47,935 bases of DNA, taken from positions 1 through 47,935 of the forward strand of contig NZ_BMWC01000023.1 of NCBI RefSeq assembly GCF_014651035.1. The letters are read 5' to 3'. Below, one piece after another: positions 26,601-36,200 of the stretch. The stretch is from Streptomyces lomondensis (GTDB taxonomy: Bacteria > Actinomycetota > Actinomycetes > Streptomycetales > Streptomycetaceae). How positions within the stretch are numbered: position 1 is the stretch's first letter; the number at the start of each line of letters is the position of its first letter. A model generated the notes under the pieces. That model was not told the DNA's origin, searched no databases, and saw only the letters and a program-made list of their open reading frames with translations. The position numbers and the translations under genes were made by a program.

Positions 26601-29600
26601 TCGGCGTCAGCGGCACGAACGCGCATGTGGTGCTGGAGCAGGCTCCGGAGGCGGAGGAGCCGGCCGCGGCCGCGACCCCGGTGGCGCTTCCGGTGGTGCC
26701 GTGGGTGGTGTCGGGGCGTTCCTCGGGGGCCTTGTCGGCGCAGGTGGAGCGGCTGCGGTCGTTCGTCGCGGAGCGCCCTGGAGGCACTGAGCCGTCGCCG
26801 GTGGATGTGGGCTTCTCGCTGGTGACGTCGCGTGCGGTGTTGGAGCACCGTGCGGTGCTGATCGGTGAGCGGACCGTTCAGGGCTCGGTGTCGCCGGGTC
26901 GGGTGGGGGTGCTGTTCTCGGGTCAGGGCTCGCAACGGGCGGGCATGGGCCGGGAGCTGTACGAGGCGTACCCGGTCTTTGCGGACGCGTTCGACGCGGT
27001 GTGCGCGGAGCTGGACCGTCACTTGGACCGGCCGCTGCGCGAGATCGTCTTCGACGGCGGCGACCTGCTGGATCAGACGCAGTTCACGCAGGCGGGCCTG
27101 TTCGCGCTCGAAGTCGCGCTCTTCCGTCTGGTCGAGGCGTGGGGTGTGAAGCCCGACTATCTGCTGGGTCACTCGGTTGGTGAGTTGTCGGCTGCGTACG
27201 TGGCTGGCGTGCTGTCGCTGGAGGACGCCGCCGCGCTGGTGGCGGCGCGGGGCCGTCTGATGCAGGCGCTCCCGGCGGGCGGCGCGATGGTGTCGTTGCA
27301 GGCGACGGAGGACGAGGTCCTCCCGCTGCTGGTCGACGGTGTGTCGATTGCCGCCCTCAACGGGCCGTCCGCCACCGTGATCTCGGGTGATGAGACGGAG
27401 GTCCTGCGGATCGCCGCGCACTTCGAGAGTGAGGACCGCAAAGCCAAGCGGCTGCGGGTCGGTCACGCCTTCCACTCGCCGCGTATGGACGCGATGCTCG
27501 ACGACTTCCGCAAGGTCGCGGAGCGACTGACCTTCAGCGCGCCGCAGTTGGCCATCGTGTCCGACGTGACGGGCGAGGTCCTGTCCGCGGAGGAGGTCCA
27601 GGACCCGGAGTACTGGGTCCGCCACGTCCGCGAAGCGGTCCGTTTCCTGGACGGCATCCGCACCCTGGAATCGGAAGGCGTGACGGCGTTCCTGGAGCTG
27701 GGCCCGGACGGTGTGCTGTCCGCGATGGCGCAGGACTGCGTCACCTCCGACTCCGGCGAGAGCACCTTCGTACCCGCCCTCCGCAAGAACCGTGAGGAGC
27801 CGGAGAGCCTGCTCACCGCCCTCGCCGAACTCCACGTACGCGGTAAGGCGGTCGACTGGTCGGCGTACTTCGCCGGCACGGGTGCCCGTCGCGTGGATCT
27901 GCCCACGTACGCCTTCCAGCACGATCGCTACTGGCCGAGCGCCGCGCCCGTAGCGGTGGCCGTCCCGGCGGACGGTGGGCAGGACCCGGTGGACGCCGAG
28001 TTCTGGGGCGTGATCGAGCGTGGCGACGTGGACGAGCTGGCCAGGACCCTCGACCTCGCGGACAGCGGAGAGTCCTCTCTGGCGAGCGTGCTCCCCGCGC
28101 TCTCCAGCTGGCACCGCAAGCGCAGCGAGGACTCGGCCGTCGCCGGATGGCGGTACCGCGTGACGTGGCAGCCGCTCGCGGATGCGGGCCCCCAGGGCAC
28201 CCCGGGCACCTCCGGCGCGACGGCCGTGCAGAACACCCCGCTGCTGAACGGGACGTGGGTGCTCGCGGTGCCCGAGGCGGATACCGCCGGCACCGTCCTG
28301 ACCGACTGCGCGACGGCGCTCGGCGAGCACGGCGCGAACGTGATCGTGCTGCCCGTGGACGGCGGCGGGGACACCGTCAAGGACCTCGCCGAGCGGCTCG
28401 GCGCAGCGGTCGCCGAGCCGGGGAAGCTCTCCGGAGTGCTGTCGCTGCTCAGCTTCGACGAGCGGCCGCACCCCGTGCACGGTGCGCTGCCCGTCGGTTC
28501 GTTCGCCGTTCTGGCCCTGCTGCGCGCGATGACCGAGCTGGGTCTCGAGGCGCCCCTGTGGTGTGCCACGCGGACCGCCGTCTCGGTACGCCGCTCCGAC
28601 GTCCTCGCGCGGCCGGCGCAGGCCCAGACGTGGGGGCTCGGGCGGGTCGCCTCGCTGGAGCACCCGAAGCTGTGGGGCGGTCTGGTCGACCTGCCGGAGC
28701 GGGTGGACGCGACCGCGCTGAACCGCCTGGTGTCCGTTCTCGCGCGTACCGACCACGAGGACCAGGTGGCCGTGCGCGAGACCGGTGTGCTCACCCGGCG
28801 CGTAGTGCCCGCTCCGCTCGACGGGCCGGTGCCCGCCAAGCCCTGGAAGCCGTCGGGCACGGCGATCATCACCGGAGGCACCGGCGCGCTCGGCGGCCAT
28901 GTCGCGCGGTGGCTCGCCGGCAACGGAGCCGAGCACGTCGTCCTCACCAGCCGCAGCGGTGGCAAGGCCGCAGGCGTTGACGAACTGGCCGCGGACATCG
29001 AGAAGTCGGGCGCCAGGGTCACCGTCGCGGCGTGCGACGTGACCGACCGCGCCGCGGTCGCCGCGCTCCTGGCGAAGCTCGCCGCGGACGGCGACGTGGT
29101 GCGCACCGTCGTGCACGCCGCCGGAGTCGGCGTGCTCGCGCCCCTGGCGGTGACGGACGACGTCCTCTTCGCGGACATCGCGTCCGCGAAGGTCGCCGGG
29201 GCCAGGCACCTGGACGAGCTGCTCGACCGGGAGAGTCTCGACGCGGTCGTCTACTTCTCGTCCGTCTCGGCGATCTGGGGCGTCGGCGACCACGGCGCCT
29301 ACGCGGCGGCCAACGCCTACACGGACGCCCTCGCCGAGCAGCGCAGGGCCGAGGGCGTGCCCGCCCTGTCGGTGGCGTGGGGCCCATGGGCCGGCGGCGG
29401 CATGGTCAGCGACGACGCGAAGATCCTCCTCGACCGCCAGGGCGTGCGCCTCATCCAGCCGGAGACGGGCATGACCGCGCTGCGGCAGGCCCTGGAGAAC
29501 GACGACACGTCCGTGGTGGTGGCCGACGTCGACTGGGAGCGCTTCGCGCCCGTCTTCACCATGGCCCGCGAACGCCCCCTGATCGGCGACATTCCGCAGG

Positions 29601-30175
29601 TGAGGGCGGCGGTCGCGGCCCCGGACGCGAGCCGGACCGAGGAGACGGGCGAGGCACACACGCTCCGCGCCGAACTGACCGTGCTGGCCGAGGCCGACCG
29701 GGAACGGCTGCTCCTCGACCTGGTGCGGGAGCACGCGGCGACGGTGCTCGGGCATGCGACGCCGGACGGCGTCGAACCGGCCCGGGCTTTCCGCGAACTC
29801 GGCTTCGACTCGCTCACCGCGGTCGAACTGCGCAACCGGCTCGACGCCGCGACCGGCCTGCGGCTGCCCGCGACCTCCGTGTTCGACCATCCGACGCCGG
29901 CCGCGCTCGCCCGCCACCTGCAGACGGAGATCCTGCGGGACACGGAGGGCGATCTGCCGCCCGGCGCCGAACTCGACCGCCTCGAACAGGTCCTCGCCGC
30001 CCGCGCACATGACGACATCGGGCGCGTACGGGTGGTCATGCGCCTGGAGTCCCTCCTGTCCAGGCTCAACGAGAGCCACGGGCCGGCGGAGCGGACGGAC
30101 GCCGCGGACAGGCTCGAGTCCGCGACGAACGAGGAGCTGTTCGACCTGATCGACAACGACCTCGGGATCTCTTGA
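20681..30175 (+). CDS. Modular type I polyketide synthase, two modules (KS-AT-KR-ACP twice)
   Basis: This is a complete 3164-residue synthase. Residues 1-33 (MANEEKFLAYLKRATADL...) are an N-terminal docking coiled coil. Module 1: KS 34-458, AT 545-838, KR 953-1428, ACP 1447-1535. Module 2: KS 1561-1988, AT 2076-2373, KR 2490-2968, ACP 2994-3085. The C-terminal docking domain runs from about residue 3095. Both ATs show the malonyl signature and both KRs are A-type with intact Ser-Tyr-Asn. The protein should therefore add two acetate-derived units and reduce each ketone to a hydroxyl, giving a 1,3-diol segment. Its start is supported by a strong AAGGAG. It is 103 bp after gene 2 and 48 bp before gene 4. 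Confidence 0.97.
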   Translation: MANEEKFLAYLKRATADLRETRHRLREMEDREREPIAIVGMSCRYPGGVNSPEQLWELVAAGGDGITPFPIDRGWDVEGLFSTDPGESGTSYVHEGGFLHEAGAFDPGFFGISPREALAMDPQQRLLLEVSWEAFERAGIDPTSLKGSRTGVFAGLMYHDYISQLQSVPDGVEGYLGTGNSGSVLSGRVSYTLGLEGPAVTVDTACSSSLVALHFAVQALRSGECSMALAGGVTVMATPGTFVDFSRQRGLSFDGRCKSFAASADGTGWAEGAGVLVVERLSDARRLGHQVLAVVKGSAVNQDGASSGLTAPNGPSQQRVIRQALAGARLAPEQIDAVEAHGTGTTLGDPIEAQALIATYGQDRPEGRPLWLGSLKSNVGHTQAAAGVAGVIKMVMAMREGVLPRTLHVDEPTPQVDWSAGAVELLTESMAWPETGEPRRAGVSSFGVSGTNAHVVLEQAPAAEEPEAVVAPVALPVVPWVVSAKSEAGLSGQVERLRSFVAEKPELSPVDVGFSLVTSRAVLEHRAVLIGERTVQGSVSPGRVGVLFSGQGSQRVGMGRELHAAFPVFAEAFDQVCAELDRHLDQPLREVVFEGGELLDQTQFTQAGLFALEVALFELVTSWGVKPDFLLGHSIGELSAAYVAGVLSLEDAAALVAARGRLMQALPTDGAMVSLQATEDEVLPLLVEGVSIAALNGPRSTVISGDEDAVLVIAAHFEGEGRKTKRLRVSHAFHSPRMDAMLDDFRAVAQGLTFNTPQLSIISDVTGEVLSAEEVQDPEYWVRHVREAVRFLDGIRTLEAEGVTAFLELGPDGVLSAMGQDCVTGEITFVPALRKNRDEPDALLTALAELHVHGTAVDWTAYYAGTGARRVDLPTYAFQHQQFWPQRQAPAAVVASADPVDARFWEAVEQGDLAALVGTLGFEDETRAALGDLLPVLSAWRRQRRDASKVDGWRYRITWKPLTLQTDTGIGGPWLLVVPDAGADETAAAVGRALSAGGAEVVRVSVAAGGADRGELARALRQALPEGRPVGGIVSLTALDEAPDHTHPTLPGGVAALLALMQVLVEQGVNAPLWCVTRGAVSVGRSESVSGAVQAQTWGLGRVFGLEHPDRWGGLIDLPGELEALDARAWSRLPGVLADPAGEDQVALRSGGVFGRRLVRAPEGDEQTSEPWRPHGTALITGGVGALGAHTARWLARAGVEHLVLTSRRGAETAGAAELEAELTASGARVTIAACDVADGEALAELVARVQKADGRPIRTVVHAAGVTTQAGLADADPAAFADALAAKAIGAANLDALFGADTRDSLDAFVLFASGAGVWGGAGQGAYATGNAYLDGLAEHRRARGLTATSISWGGWSGGGMAVGTAQEMLARRGLGGMDPELAVGALVQAVGAGVTCLTVADVDWALFAPAFTMARPRPLIDDIPEAAEALRAPESDGASGRDVAEALRERLAALPTAERDRTLLDLVRAEAAAVLGHPSPDAVAPDRAFSELGFDSLTAVELRNRLNAATGLTLPTTLVFDHPTSDDIARHLLAPRLGAADPTAEAAGETADRRSAHADEPIAIVSMGCRYPGGVRTPEDLWRLVASGGDGMSEFPHDRGWDMDRLYRGDHGQPVTTQAHEGGFVHDVAEFDAALFGISPREALGMDPQQRLLLETAWETFERAGISPASVRGSRTGVFTGTNGQDYATVLLGSPDAGAGSLATSNAASVVSGRLSYTFGLEGPAMTVDTACSSSLVAVHLAVQALRSGECAMALAGGATVMSTPAAFMEFSRQGALATDGRCKSFAEAADGTGWGEGVGLLLLERLSDARRNGHQVLGIVRGSAVNQDGASNGLTAPNGPSQQRVIRQALEGAGLSPAQIDVVEGHGTGTTLGDPIEAQALIATYGQDRPEDRPLRLGSLKSNIGHTQAAAGVAGVIKMVMAMREGVLPRTLHVDEPSSHVDWSAGAVELLTDSVDWPETGEPRRAAVSSFGVSGTNAHVVLEQAPEAEEPAAAATPVALPVVPWVVSGRSSGALSAQVERLRSFVAERPGGTEPSPVDVGFSLVTSRAVLEHRAVLIGERTVQGSVSPGRVGVLFSGQGSQRAGMGRELYEAYPVFADAFDAVCAELDRHLDRPLREIVFDGGDLLDQTQFTQAGLFALEVALFRLVEAWGVKPDYLLGHSVGELSAAYVAGVLSLEDAAALVAARGRLMQALPAGGAMVSLQATEDEVLPLLVDGVSIAALNGPSATVISGDETEVLRIAAHFESEDRKAKRLRVGHAFHSPRMDAMLDDFRKVAERLTFSAPQLAIVSDVTGEVLSAEEVQDPEYWVRHVREAVRFLDGIRTLESEGVTAFLELGPDGVLSAMAQDCVTSDSGESTFVPALRKNREEPESLLTALAELHVRGKAVDWSAYFAGTGARRVDLPTYAFQHDRYWPSAAPVAVAVPADGGQDPVDAEFWGVIERGDVDELARTLDLADSGESSLASVLPALSSWHRKRSEDSAVAGWRYRVTWQPLADAGPQGTPGTSGATAVQNTPLLNGTWVLAVPEADTAGTVLTDCATALGEHGANVIVLPVDGGGDTVKDLAERLGAAVAEPGKLSGVLSLLSFDERPHPVHGALPVGSFAVLALLRAMTELGLEAPLWCATRTAVSVRRSDVLARPAQAQTWGLGRVASLEHPKLWGGLVDLPERVDATALNRLVSVLARTDHEDQVAVRETGVLTRRVVPAPLDGPVPAKPWKPSGTAIITGGTGALGGHVARWLAGNGAEHVVLTSRSGGKAAGVDELAADIEKSGARVTVAACDVTDRAAVAALLAKLAADGDVVRTVVHAAGVGVLAPLAVTDDVLFADIASAKVAGARHLDELLDRESLDAVVYFSSVSAIWGVGDHGAYAAANAYTDALAEQRRAEGVPALSVAWGPWAGGGMVSDDAKILLDRQGVRLIQPETGMTALRQALENDDTSVVVADVDWERFAPVFTMARERPLIGDIPQVRAAVAAPDASRTEETGEAHTLRAELTVLAEADRERLLLDLVREHAATVLGHATPDGVEPARAFRELGFDSLTAVELRNRLDAATGLRLPATSVFDHPTPAALARHLQTEILRDTEGDLPPGAELDRLEQVLAARAHDDIGRVRVVMRLESLLSRLNESHGPAERTDAADRLESATNEELFDLIDNDLGIS
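20780..25285 (+). other. Gene 3 module 1: KS-AT(malonyl)-KR(A-type)-ACP
   Basis: The KS spans about 20780-22055 (Cys 21296-21298). The AT spans about 22313-23195 with GHSIGE Ser at 22580-22582 and HAFH from 22871. The KR spans about 23537-24965. Its cofactor motif is TGGVGALG and the catalytic stretch reads FASGAGVWGGAGQGAY with ATGN: the first of the usual two Ser is Ala, but the catalytic second Ser, the Tyr and the Asn remain, and the A-type Trp is present. I expect it to be active. The ACP spans about 25019-25285 (Ser 25172-25174). Confidence 0.93.
25361..29935 (+). other. Gene 3 module 2: KS-AT(malonyl)-KR(A-type)-ACP
   Basis: The KS spans about 25361-26645 (Cys 25880-25882; EGHGTGT instead of EAHGTGT). 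The AT spans about 26906-27800 with GHSVGE (Ser 27173-27175) and GHAFH (His 27464-27466), slightly different from the other malonyl ATs (GHSIGE, SHAFH) but still malonyl-type. The KR spans about 28148-29585, with TGGTGALG, SSVSAIWGVGDHGAY and AAAN intact; Trp and no LDD mark it as A-type. The ACP spans about 29660-29935 (Ser 29810-29812). Confidence 0.93.
29963..30172 (+). other. C-terminal docking domain of gene 3 product
   Basis: The segment begins GAELDRLEQVLAAR and ends SATNEELFDLIDNDLGIS. It has the same layout as the docking domains of genes 1 and 2 and should bind the N-terminal coiled coil of the gene 4 product. Residues in the last helix differ between the three C termini, as expected if they help choose partners. 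Confidence 0.83.
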
Positions 30176-30208
30176 CGTGACAAGCACGAACTTTCCTGCA
30201 CGACTCAC

Positions 30209-30213
30209 GGGAG
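30209..30213 (+). promoter_or_regulatory. Ribosome-binding site of gene 4
   Basis: GGGAG lies 10 bases before the ATG at 30224 in the 48-bp gap after gene 3. The gap has no terminator-like structure, so genes 3 and 4 are likely cotranscribed. Confidence 0.65.
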
Positions 30214-30223
30214 CGATGTACTG

Positions 30224-33200
30224 ATGGCGGATGAAGAGAAGCTGCGCGATTACCTGGCACGGGTGGTCGCCGAGCTCCAGCAGACGCGCCAGCGGCTTCG
30301 CCATGCCGAGTCGGAGGAGTCGGAGCCGGTCGCCATCGTCTCGATGAGCTGCCGCTACCCCGGTGACGTGCGCTCCCCGGAGCAGCTGTGGGAACTGGTG
30401 GCGTCCGGTGGCGACGCCGTCGCGGAGTTCCCCACGGACCGCGGCTGGGACCTCGAGAAGCTGTACGACCCCGACCCGGAACACGTGGGCACCTCCTACG
30501 CGAACCAGGGCGGATTCCTCTACGACGCCGCCGAGTTCGACCCGGGCCTCTTCGGGATCAGCCCGCGTGAGGCGCTGGCGATGGACCCGCAGCAGCGGCT
30601 CCTCCTGGAGACCACCTGGGAGGTGCTGGAACGTGCCGGCATCGACCCGCTCTCCGTGCGCGGCACCCGCACCGGCGTCTTCATCGGAGCCTCCACCCAG
30701 GGCTACGGCATCGGCGCCGGGGCCGCCCCCGGCTCGGACGCGCACGCCCTGACCGGCGACGCGGCATCCGTCCTCTCCGGACGCGTCTCCTACACGCTGG
30801 GCCTCGAGGGTCCCGCGGTGACGGTCGACACCGCGTGCTCGTCGTCGCTGGTCGCCGTGCACTGGGCGATCCAGGCCCTGCGCTCGGGCGAGTGCACCCA
30901 GGCCGTCGCCGGCGGCGTCACCGTCATGTCCAACCCCGGCGTCTTCGTGGAGTTCTCCCGTCAGCGTGGCCTCGCCATGGACGGCCGCTGCAAGGCGTAC
31001 GCGGAGGCGGCGGACGGCACGGGCTGGGGCGAGGGCGTGGGGCTGCTGCTCCTGGAGCGCCTCTCGGACGCCCGCCGCAACGGCCACGAGGTTCTCGCGG
31101 TCATCCGCGGTTCCGCCGTCAACCAGGACGGCGCGTCCAACGGCCTGACCGCCCCCAACGGCCCGTCCCAGCAGCGCGTCATCAGCCAGGCGCTGTCCGG
31201 GGCCCGGCTCTCCCCGACGCAGGTCGACGTCGTCGAGGGGCACGGCACGGGTACGACGCTGGGCGACCCCATCGAGGCGCAGGCACTGCTGGCCACCTAC
31301 GGCCAGGAGCGCCCCGAGGGCCGGCCGCTGCTGCTCGGCTCGATCAAGTCGAACATCGGTCACACGCAGTCCGCCGCCGGTGTCGCGGGCGTCATCAAGA
31401 TGGTCATGGCGATGCGCCACGGTGTGGTGCCCCAGACGCTGCACGTGGACGAGCCGTCCTCCCACGTGGACTGGTCGGCAGGGGCCGTTGAGCTGGTCAG
31501 CGAGCCGGTGACCTGGCCGCAGACGGGCGAGCCGCGCCGTGCGGGCGTCTCGTCCTTCGGGATCAGCGGCACGAACGCCCACGTGATCGTCGAGCAGGCA
31601 CCGGAGGCGGAGGAGCCGGAGACGGCCGGGGATCCGGCGGCGCTGCCGGCGGTGCCCTGGGTGGTCTCGGGACGCTCCGAGGCGGCACTGGCGGCGCAGG
31701 TGGAGCGGCTGCGGTCGTTCGTTGCTGAGCGCCCTGAGCTGTCGCCGGTGGATGTGGGCTTCTCGCTGGCGACGACGCGCGCGGCGCTGGAGCACCGGGC
31801 GGTGCTGATCGGCGGCGAGCGGGTGGCCGAGGGATCGGTGTCGCCCGGCAGGACGGGTGTGCTGTTCTCGGGTCAGGGCTCGCAACGGGCGGGCATGGGC
31901 CGGGAGTTGTACGAGGCGTACCCGGCCTTTGCGGACGCGTTCGATGCGGTGTGCGCGGAGCTGGACCGGCATCTGGACCGGCCTCTTCGCGAGGTGGTTT
32001 TCGACGGCGGGGCCCTGCTGGATCAGACGCAGTTCACGCAGGCGGGTCTGTTCACGCTTGAGGTGGCGCTGTTCGAGCTGGTGACGTCTTGGGGTGTGAA
32101 GCCGGACTACCTGCTGGGTCACTCCATCGGTGAACTGTCGGCCGCGTACGTGGCTGGGGTGCTGTCCCTCGAAGACGCTGCCGCTCTTGTAGCCGCGCGG
32201 GGTCGTCTGATGCAGGCGCTTCCGGCGGACGGTGCGATGGTGTCGTTGCAGGCGGCGGAGGACGAGGTGCTGCCGCTGCTGGTCGAGGGCGTGTCCATCG
32301 CCGCGCTCAACGGCCCGCGTTCCACGGTGATTTCGGGCGACGAGGCAGAGGTCCTGCGGATCGCCGCGCACTTCGAGGGCGAGGGCCGTAAGACCAAGCG
32401 GCTGCGGGTCAGTCACGCCTTCCACTCTCCGCGTATGGACGCGATGCTCGACGAGTTCCGGGCGGTCGCGCAGGGGCTGACCTTCAACGCCCCGCAGCTG
32501 TCGATCATTTCGGATGTGACGGGCGAGGTCCTGTCGGCGGAGGAGGTCCAGGACCCGGAGTACTGGGTCCGCCACGTCCGCGAAGCTGTGCGGTTCCTGG
32601 ACGGCATCCGCACCCTTGAGGCGGAAGGCGTGACGGCGTTCCTGGAGCTGGGCCCGGACGGTGTGCTCTCCGCGATGGCGCAGGACTGCGTCACCGGCGA
32701 GCTCACCTTCGCACCCGCCCTCCGCAAGAACCGCGAGGAGCCGGAGAGCCTGCTCACCGCCCTCGCCGAACTCCACGTACGCGGCAGGGCAGTCGACTGG
32801 ACGGCGTACTACGCCGGCACCGGCGCCCACCGAGTCGACCTGCCCACCTACGCCTTCCAGCACGAGCACTACTGGCCGGAGGCCGGTTCGCCGTTCATGG
32901 CGGACGCGTCCGCCTCGCTCGCCTCCTCGGTGGACGGTGCGTTCTGGGCAGCCGTGGAGCAGGAGGACGTGGACGCCTTCGCGGCGGCTCTGGGCTCGGA
33001 CCAGCTGGAGTCGCTGGGCGCGGCGCTGCCGGTCCTGTCGTCGTGGCGTCGGCAGTCCCGTGAGGTGGCGGTCGCCGACGCGTGGCGCTACCGGGTCACG
33101 TGGCAGCCGGTCTCCGGTGCCGACCGTGCCGGGCTGGAAGGGGCCTGGCTGGTGGTGTCGCCGTCGGCGTGTGCGGATCACCCGGTGGTTGCGGGGATGC

Positions 33201-36200
33201 GTGCGCGTGGTGCGGAGGTCGTGGAGTGGCTGGTCGAGGGAGGTGAGGCGAGCCGTGAGGCGCTGGCCGCGCGGCTCGCGGAGGACGTCGCCGACTTCGC
33301 CGGTGTGGTGTCGTTGCTGGCCCTGGGCCGGGAGGGTGGGGCGCTGGGCACGCTGGCTCTGGTGCAGGCGCTGGGTGATGCGGAGTTGTCCGTGCCGTTG
33401 TGGTGCGTGACGCGGGGTGCGGTGTCGGTGGGCCGCTCTGATGGTGCGGTGGATGCGGTGCAGGCGCAGGTGTGGGGTCTGGGTCGGGTTGCCGCGCTGG
33501 AGCATCCGGGCCGTTGGGGTGGGTTGATCGATCTGCCCGAGACGCTGGACGAGCGGGCGGTGAGCCGTGTCTGCGCCGCCCTGGCGGGCACGGGCACGGG
33601 TTCTGCCGGTGAGGACCAGGTCGCCGTACGTGCCTCGGGTGTGTATGGGCGGCGCTTGGTGCACGCGCCGGGCAGCAGTCGTGCGGGGTCGGGTGGTTGG
33701 TCGCCGCGGGGCACGGTTTTGGTGACGGGTGGGACGGGTGCGCTGGGTGCGCATGTGGCTCGTTGGGCGGCTGGTCATGGTGCTGAGCGGTTGGTGTTGA
33801 CGAGCCGTCGTGGTCTGCAGGCTCCGGGTGCGGTCGAGTTGGTGGCCGAGCTGGAGGCGTTGGGCGCGGCGGTCGAGGTGGCCGCGTGTGACGTGAGCGA
33901 CCGGGCGGCGCTGGAAGCTCTGGTGGAAGGACTCCGCCAAGCCGGTACGCCGGTCCGCTCCGTCGTCCACACCGCCGGCCTGGGACAGATGACGCCGCTG
34001 TCCGACATGAGCGCCGAGGAGTTCACCGAGGTGCTGCGGGCGAAGGTGGAAGGCGCCACGCACCTCGACGCTCTCTTCGGCGGCCCGGACAGCAGCGGGC
34101 ATCTGGCCGACGATGGCGAAGGCCTGGACGCCTTCGTGCTGTTCTCGTCCATCTCCGCCGTCTGGGGCAGCGGCGGTCACGCCGCCTACGCCGCGGCCAA
34201 CGCCCACCTCGACGCCCTCGCCCAGGACCGGCGGACTCGTGGCCTGACCGCGACCTCCGTGAGCTGGGGGCCGTGGGGCGAGGGCGGCATGATCGAGGAC
34301 GTCGGCGAGGCCGAGCTGCGCAGGCGCGGACTGCCCACCCTGGCACCGGGATCGGCGATCACCGCGCTCCACCAGGCGCTGACGGAGGACGACACCCATG
34401 TCGCCGTCGCCGACGTCGACTGGGAGCGGTTCGCGCCCGCGTTCACCGCGCTGCGCCCGAGCCCGCTCCTCACGGGCCTGCCCGAGGTACGCGACCTCGC
34501 CGAGAGTTCCGAAGGCGCCGCCGGAGGCGGGCACGGCGACCAGGACTCCGCGCTGCGGCGACAGCTCGCCGGCCTCTCCACCGCCGAGCGCGACGCCGAA
34601 CTGCTCGAACTGGTGCGCCGCGACACCGCGGCCGTCCTCGGGCACCGCAGCGCCGACGCGGTCCCGGCCGACCGGGCGTTCCAGCAACTGGGCTTCGACT
34701 CGCTCACGGCGGTCGAGCTGCGCAACCGGCTGGCCAAGGAGTCCGGTCTCTCCCTGCCCGCCACCCTGATCTTCGACTACCCGACCCCGGCGGTACTCGC
34801 CGGACATCTCAGGACCGAGGTGTTCGGCGACGGCGTCGTCGCGGCGGACAGCGCGCCGGTGGCCGTGGACCGCACTGACGACCCGATCGTCATCGTGGGT
34901 ATGAGCTGCCGTTTCCCCGGCGGCGCGGAGTCCCCGGAAGCGCTGTGGGAGCTGCTCACGGCCGGTGCCGACGGCATATCGGGCTTCCCGGAGAACCGCG
35001 GCTGGGACCTGGGTTCGTTGTACGACCCGGACCCCGACGGCGTCGGCACCTCCTACGTCGCGGAGGGCTGCTTCCTGCACGACGCGGCGGACTTCGACCC
35101 GGCGTTCTTCGGGATCTCGCCGCGCGAGGCGCTGGCCATGGACCCGCAGCAGCGGCTGCTCCTGGAAACCTCCTGGGAGGTCTTCGAGCGGGCGGGCATC
35201 GACCCGACGTCACTCAAGGGCGACCGTGTCGGCGTGTTCACCGGCACCAACGGCCAGGACTACGGCTACGTGCTGGGCGGCGCGGGCGACGAGGTCGTGG
35301 GCTACGGCGCCACGGGCAGCTCGGCCAGCGTCCTGTCCGGCCGCGTCTCATACACGCTGGGCCTTGAGGGCCCGGCGGTGACGGTCGACACCGCGTGCTC
35401 GTCGTCCCTGGTCGCCCTGCACCTCGCGGCGCAGGCTCTGCGCGACGGCGAGTGCTCGATGGCGCTGGCGGGTGGCGTCACCGTGATGTCGATGCCGGGC
35501 ACGTTCGTGGAGTTCTCCCGGCAGGGCGGCCTGGCTCCCGACGGCCGCTGCAAGGCGTTCGCCGAGGCGGCGGACGGCACGGCCTGGGGCGAGGGCGTGG
35601 GCGTACTGCTGGTCGAGCGCCTCTCGGACGCCCGCCGCAACGGCCACGAGGTGCTCGCGGTCGTCCGCGGTTCGGCGATCAACCAGGACGGCGCGTCCAA
35701 CGGCCTGACCGCCCCCAACGGACCGTCCCAGCAGCGCGTCATCCGCCAGGCCCTCGCCGGAGCCGGCCTGTCGGCGGCGGACATCGACGCGGTGGAGGCG
35801 CACGGCACGGGCACGACGCTGGGCGACCCCATCGAGGCGCAGGCGCTGCTCGCGACGTACGGCCAGGAGCGCCCCGAGGGGCGTCCGCTGTGGCTCGGTT
35901 CGGTGAAGTCGAACATCGGTCACACGCAGGCCGCCGCGGGCGTCGCCGGGATCATCAAGATGGTCATGGCGATGCGGGCGGGAGTCCTGCCCCAAACCCT
36001 GCACGTCGACGAGCCGTCCACCCATGTGGACTGGTCGGCCGGGGCCGTCGAGCTCCTGACGGAGTCGATGGCGTGGCCGGAGACCGGCGCACCGCGCCGT
36101 GCGGGTGTCTCGTCGTTCGGTATCAGCGGCACGAACGCGCACGTGATCGTGGAACAGGCGCCGGAGACGGAAGCGCCGGAGCCGACCGAGGCTCCGGTGA

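Noticed and set aside
23126..35080. Very long antisense open frame (about 3984 codons) crossing the gene 3 / gene 4 boundary
   Set aside because: In very GC-rich PKS DNA with strong third-position bias, the opposite strand rarely has stop codons. The translation has no domain motifs and runs over true coding sequence and an intergenic gap.
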